The position numbers and the translations under genes were made by a program. Positions 22,016 to 24,554 of a stretch of 24,554 nt of DNA are shown here, piece after piece. Where the stretch lies: contig CAJQJI010000113.1 of NCBI GenBank assembly GCA_905478675.1, forward strand, positions 1 through 24,554, given 5' to 3'. Source of the DNA: Candidatus Altimarinota bacterium (GTDB lineage: Bacteria; Patescibacteriota; Gracilibacteria; UBA4473). The first letter of the stretch is position 1, and each line of letters starts with the position of its first letter. The notes under the pieces are model-generated. The model searched no databases. It was not told the origin of the DNA and was given only the letters and a program-made list of their open reading frames with translations.

Positions 22016-22576
22016 ATGCTTAGTATTTCAGAAATTAAAACCGGGGTTCATATTGAGTTAGACGGTCAGCCTTACACGGTGACATGGAACCAATTCGGTA
22101 AAACGGCTCGTCAAGGAGGGAATATGAAAACAAAACTTAAGAACCTTATTACTGGTTCAACGATGGAAAAAACCTTTTCAGGGAATGATAAAGTCGAGCC
22201 AGCCGATATTAGCTATAAACGAGCGCAGTTTTTATACGCTACGGGGGATGATTACGAATTTATGGATAATGAAACCTACGAACAAATGGCGTTCACGGCT
22301 GAACAGTTAGGCGATACGGTGAACTATTTATCAGACGGTATGGAAGCCGATATTCAGTATTTTAACGGTAACCCAATTAATGTTCAGGTGCAGCCAAAAA
22401 TGACGTTTGAAGTAACGCAAACGGATCCAGGCGTAAAAGGAAACACCGCTGGGAATGTGACGAAAGATGCCACGATTACAACGGGGCTAGTGCTAAAAGT
22501 GCCACCGTTTATTGAAATTGGAGATAAAGTGGTGGTTAATACGTTAAGTGGAGAATACGTAGAGCGAGCGAAGTAA
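22016..22576 (+). CDS. efp: Elongation factor P
   Basis: Binds ribosomes stalled at polyproline and promotes peptide-bond formation. 186 residues, three beta-barrel domains as usual: KOW-like N domain (1-65), OB domain (about 67-128) and the C-terminal OB domain ending GDKVVVNTLSGEYVERAK. The tip of the domain I loop reads FGKTARQGGNMKTKLKNL. Aligning KTKLKNL with typical EF-P places R32 where E. coli has the beta-lysylated Lys34, so this is an Arg-type EF-P like the Pseudomonas protein rhamnosylated by EarP, although the rest of the loop differs. No earP or epmA is nearby. A strong terminator follows. Confidence 0.96.
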   Translation: MLSISEIKTGVHIELDGQPYTVTWNQFGKTARQGGNMKTKLKNLITGSTMEKTFSGNDKVEPADISYKRAQFLYATGDDYEFMDNETYEQMAFTAEQLGDTVNYLSDGMEADIQYFNGNPINVQVQPKMTFEVTQTDPGVKGNTAGNVTKDATITTGLVLKVPPFIEIGDKVVVNTLSGEYVERAK

Positions 22577-22596
22577 GGTTTTTTCGATTAAACCCA

Positions 22597-22630
22597 AAAA
22601 AGCGTTCTGATGCCTTTCAGAGCGCTTTTT
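22597..22630 (+). terminator. Terminator of efp
   Basis: AAAAAGCGTTCTGA (22597-22610) pairs with TCAGAGCGCTTTTT (22617-22630) over 14 bp with one G-U pair and a 6-nt loop. Confidence 0.9.
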
Positions 22631-22649
22631 ATTTTTGTATTTGAGTCGG

Positions 22650-22678
22650 TTGTTAAAAGTCTTTAAATCTGTTATAAT
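22650..22678 (+). promoter_or_regulatory. Promoter of the VanW-domain gene
   Basis: -35 TTGTTA (22650-22655), 17-nt spacer, perfect -10 TATAAT (22673-22678). The ATG starts 7 nt downstream at 22685, where the transcription start is expected, predicting a leaderless mRNA. Confidence 0.75.
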
Positions 22679-22684
22679 CACCTG

Positions 22685-23656
22685 ATGCTTTTAGGACTCA
22701 CGGCTCTCGTTTTTAGTTTGTCACCAGAAGCGGTGGCGGTAGCCCCAGCGCTGCCCGCCAGAGCTCGTTCTGGTTTTGATGTTTCTTCTCAAATCAAAGC
22801 ACAATTACAAGTGCGCAATATGATGGATGAAGTACAGCCAGCAGAGTCGCCACAGATTGAAGCCGAGCCGTTTTCTTTTTATTCTAATCTGGCGGTTTCA
22901 GCAGCGCTTATTAATCGGGCCTTAAATCCTGAATACTGGGTAGATGAAGGCGTTCATTTTGACCCAGATTTTAACTCTCGTTTAGTGCAAAATATAACAG
23001 AGCCCTTTTTGCGAGAACGTGGTATTAAAGAAGTACTTTCGGTGGGGGTGAGTGATTATGCAGGCTCTGATGCGCGTCGAATGCAAAATATTAACGCCAC
23101 CATTGCTAAATTTGATGGTTATATCATTAAACAGGGCGAAAAATTTTCTTTTAATGATCTGCTTGGTTCTGTCAGTGAAGAGGAAGGCTTTACTTACGCT
23201 CGAGTGCTTTTAAATAGTGCCAATGCTTGGGGACTTGGTGGTGGAGTCTGTCAGGTTTCAACCAACGTTTTTCGAGCGGCGCTTAATGCGGGACTTACGA
23301 TTGATGAGCGACGAGCCCATTCGGTTAAATTCGAGAAATATGAACCAGCTGGACTCGATGCAACGATTTATTTGGGAGAGATTGATTTACAGTTCACAAA
23401 CAACACCCCTGGCGATATTCTTATTAAGTTTGCGATGCGTGATGAAAAACTAATCACGGTATTTTATGGCACGAAAGATACGCGCCAAGTGAGTCTTGAA
23501 AAAACAAAGCATTGGGAAGGCTATGATGGTCGACTGGCAACGCATTGGGAACGAAAAGTTCAATATGCCGGACATTCAGAAGGCGAAACGTATGTTTCAA
23601 ACTACCGTCCGTTAGTCACGGAAGAAGACACCGAAGCCGTGGCTTCGGCCGAGTAA
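22685..23656 (+). CDS. VanW-domain protein, probably exported
   Basis: 323 residues. A short hydrophobic N-terminus (LLGLTALVFSLSPEAVAVAPA) could be a signal peptide or anchor. A variable region follows, then the VanW domain at about 135-265: KFDGYIIKQGEKFSFNDLLG, then WGLGGGVCQVSTNVFRAAL with the conserved GGGVCQVST, RRAHS, and LDATIYLGEIDLQFTN. VanW was named from vancomycin-resistance clusters, but its biochemical role is unknown and it is often found in cell-envelope proteins; no resistance is implied. The frame is closed by a stop upstream, so 22685 is the first ATG. It converges on trpA with one base between the stops. Confidence 0.88.
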   Translation: MLLGLTALVFSLSPEAVAVAPALPARARSGFDVSSQIKAQLQVRNMMDEVQPAESPQIEAEPFSFYSNLAVSAALINRALNPEYWVDEGVHFDPDFNSRLVQNITEPFLRERGIKEVLSVGVSDYAGSDARRMQNINATIAKFDGYIIKQGEKFSFNDLLGSVSEEEGFTYARVLLNSANAWGLGGGVCQVSTNVFRAALNAGLTIDERRAHSVKFEKYEPAGLDATIYLGEIDLQFTNNTPGDILIKFAMRDEKLITVFYGTKDTRQVSLEKTKHWEGYDGRLATHWERKVQYAGHSEGETYVSNYRPLVTEEDTEAVASAE

Positions 23657-23657
23657 A

Positions 23658-24437
23658 CTACGTGCTTTGGGCGCAGTCTGCGCAGAGTTTGTTTAAGGCC
23701 TCTAGTCCGTCTTGTTGATAGACATTAATGAGCTCTGAACCAATAATGGCTCCGTCCGCGCCAGCGCTTTTTAAGGCTTGAACGTGTTGGGGCGTTGAAA
23801 TGCCAAACCCGACACAGATAGGTAAATCGGTTTGAGTTTTTAACTCGCCGACGAGTTTTAGGGTTTCGTTCGATAAATCCGTTTTTGCGCCCGTAATAGA
23901 AGGTTTAGAGACCGTGTAGATAAATCCACCAGAGTGCTGATAAATTTTTTCTCGTCGATTATTTGGCGTATTGGTAGAAAGTAAAAATACCAGTTCGATC
24001 TGATTTTTTGCCGCCGCTTCTTTTACTAAATTAATTTCTTCTACCGGTAGCTCTGGAATCAAAACTGAATCAACACCCGCCTTTTTGCAGTCTGTGAAAA
24101 ACTGATTTATGCCATACTGTAGCACTAAGTTTAAATACACGAGTAAGCCAATGGGTTTGTTGGGAAACGCTGCTCGGATTTGCGTGATAATTTCTAAGCA
24201 TTTAGCGGTATTAGTGCCAGCTTCTAAACTTCGGTTCACCGCGGCTTGAATGGTAGGGCCGTCGGCTAAAGGGTCTGAAAATGGCAAACCAAGTTCTAAA
24301 ATATCGGCGTGTTGGGCGATGGTTTTAATCGTTTCAAGTGACGCTTCGGGCGTTGGGTCCCCCAGCATCCAGAAAGGAATAAAGGCAATTTTATCTTCTT
24401 TTTTTAAGCGCTCGAAAGTTTGTTGATAGCGGTTCAT
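23658..24437 (-). CDS. trpA: Tryptophan synthase alpha chain
   Basis: Splits indole-3-glycerol phosphate to indole and glyceraldehyde 3-phosphate and passes indole through a tunnel to TrpB. 259 residues, normal. TIM-barrel motifs: catalytic E48 in DILELGLPFSDPLADGP with catalytic D59, the loop-2/loop-6 signature as SKPSITGAKTDL (usually SRxGVTGA), and phosphate-binding GFGIS and GAIIGS. The ATG follows the trpB stop by one base, so translation is coupled. The presence of trpBA indicates at least terminal tryptophan synthesis, unusual for strongly reduced CPR genomes. Confidence 0.97.
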   Translation of the reverse strand: MNRYQQTFERLKKEDKIAFIPFWMLGDPTPEASLETIKTIAQHADILELGLPFSDPLADGPTIQAAVNRSLEAGTNTAKCLEIITQIRAAFPNKPIGLLVYLNLVLQYGINQFFTDCKKAGVDSVLIPELPVEEINLVKEAAAKNQIELVFLLSTNTPNNRREKIYQHSGGFIYTVSKPSITGAKTDLSNETLKLVGELKTQTDLPICVGFGISTPQHVQALKSAGADGAIIGSELINVYQQDGLEALNKLCADCAQST

Positions 24438-24438
24438 T

Positions 24439-24554
24439 TTATGATTTTTCTAAATACTCAAACACCGTGTGTAGATCTTTGTCTCCTCGGCCTGATAAAT
24501 TAACCAGTATAATTTGTTCGGAGGTCATTTGAGCGGCCCGTTTCAGCGCTTCAG
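24439..24554 (-). CDS. trpB: Tryptophan synthase beta chain, C-terminal fragment at the window edge
   Basis: PLP enzyme that joins indole and serine to make tryptophan. Only the last 37-38 codons are visible: EALKRAAQMTSEQIILVN followed by LSGRGDKDLHTVFEYLEKS and TAA. The NLSGRGDKD segment is the conserved TrpB C-terminal motif. The start and the PLP lysine lie outside the window. It is immediately upstream of trpA in one operon. Confidence 0.93.
   Translation of the reverse strand, partial: EALKRAAQMTSEQIILVNLSGRGDKDLHTVFEYLEKS

Noticed and set aside
1..24554. UGA read as glycine or tryptophan (alternative code)
   Set aside because: All housekeeping genes are full length with no in-frame TGA and use GGN for glycine and TGG for tryptophan.

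Overview
This window looks like chromosomal DNA from a small-genome bacterium, most plausibly a Patescibacteria/CPR lineage with a relatively full metabolism (Peregrinibacteria-like is my best guess). That placement is inference. It rests on a protein joining sigma-70 region 4 to HARE-type winged helices, RNase J and RNase Y together, almost no Shine-Dalgarno motifs, very short or absent mRNA leaders, and no UGA stop codon among 25 visible gene ends. There is no insertion sequence, prophage, CRISPR array, tRNA or rRNA. It is mostly housekeeping DNA, densely packed, with frequent changes of strand.

Layout. 1-1774: thrS (minus, 3' end cut off) with a threonine-rich leader peptide, back to back with the gap promoter. 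1775-5402: gap, a glutaredoxin, and rnj (RNase J) behind a long structured leader. 5434-8884: tsaD converging on the minus-strand operon purB-folK-folE. 9052-12015: a PrsW-like membrane protease converging on a sigma4/HARE regulator and an FtsE-like ATPase. 12093-13917: an exported thioredoxin-like protein, a CcdA-like membrane protein and a Fur-family regulator. 13943-16669: rny (RNase Y) behind a leader with a perfect 16-bp inverted repeat, a small membrane protein, and trmB. 16722-19151: a methyltransferase and glyA, each behind a promoter, leader and terminator. 19208-21030: grpE, a 30-codon membrane peptide and mnmA (minus). 21103-24554: a DUF1189-like membrane protein, efp, a VanW-domain protein, and trpB-trpA (minus).

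The most interesting signal is regulatory. Upstream of thrS, a 14-residue leader peptide (MKNSTTTTLICTSL) carries four consecutive Thr codons. It is followed by segments that can form alternative 1:2, 2:3 and 3:4 helices ending in a U-rich tract, as in trp/pheST-type attenuation. Upstream of the methyltransferase at 16896, a 22-residue leader with six Met codons overlaps a 16-nt strand that is complementary at 14 positions to the 5' arm of a strong terminator. glyA also has a promoter, a long hairpin and a terminator before its start codon, but its leader peptide gives no clear amino-acid signature. Ribosome-mediated attenuation may therefore be used repeatedly in this genome. Both ribonuclease genes (rnj, rny) also carry long structured leaders in a genome whose other leaders are very short, which suggests feedback control of RNA decay.

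All calls come from reading the sequence by eye. No folding energies or database searches were run.
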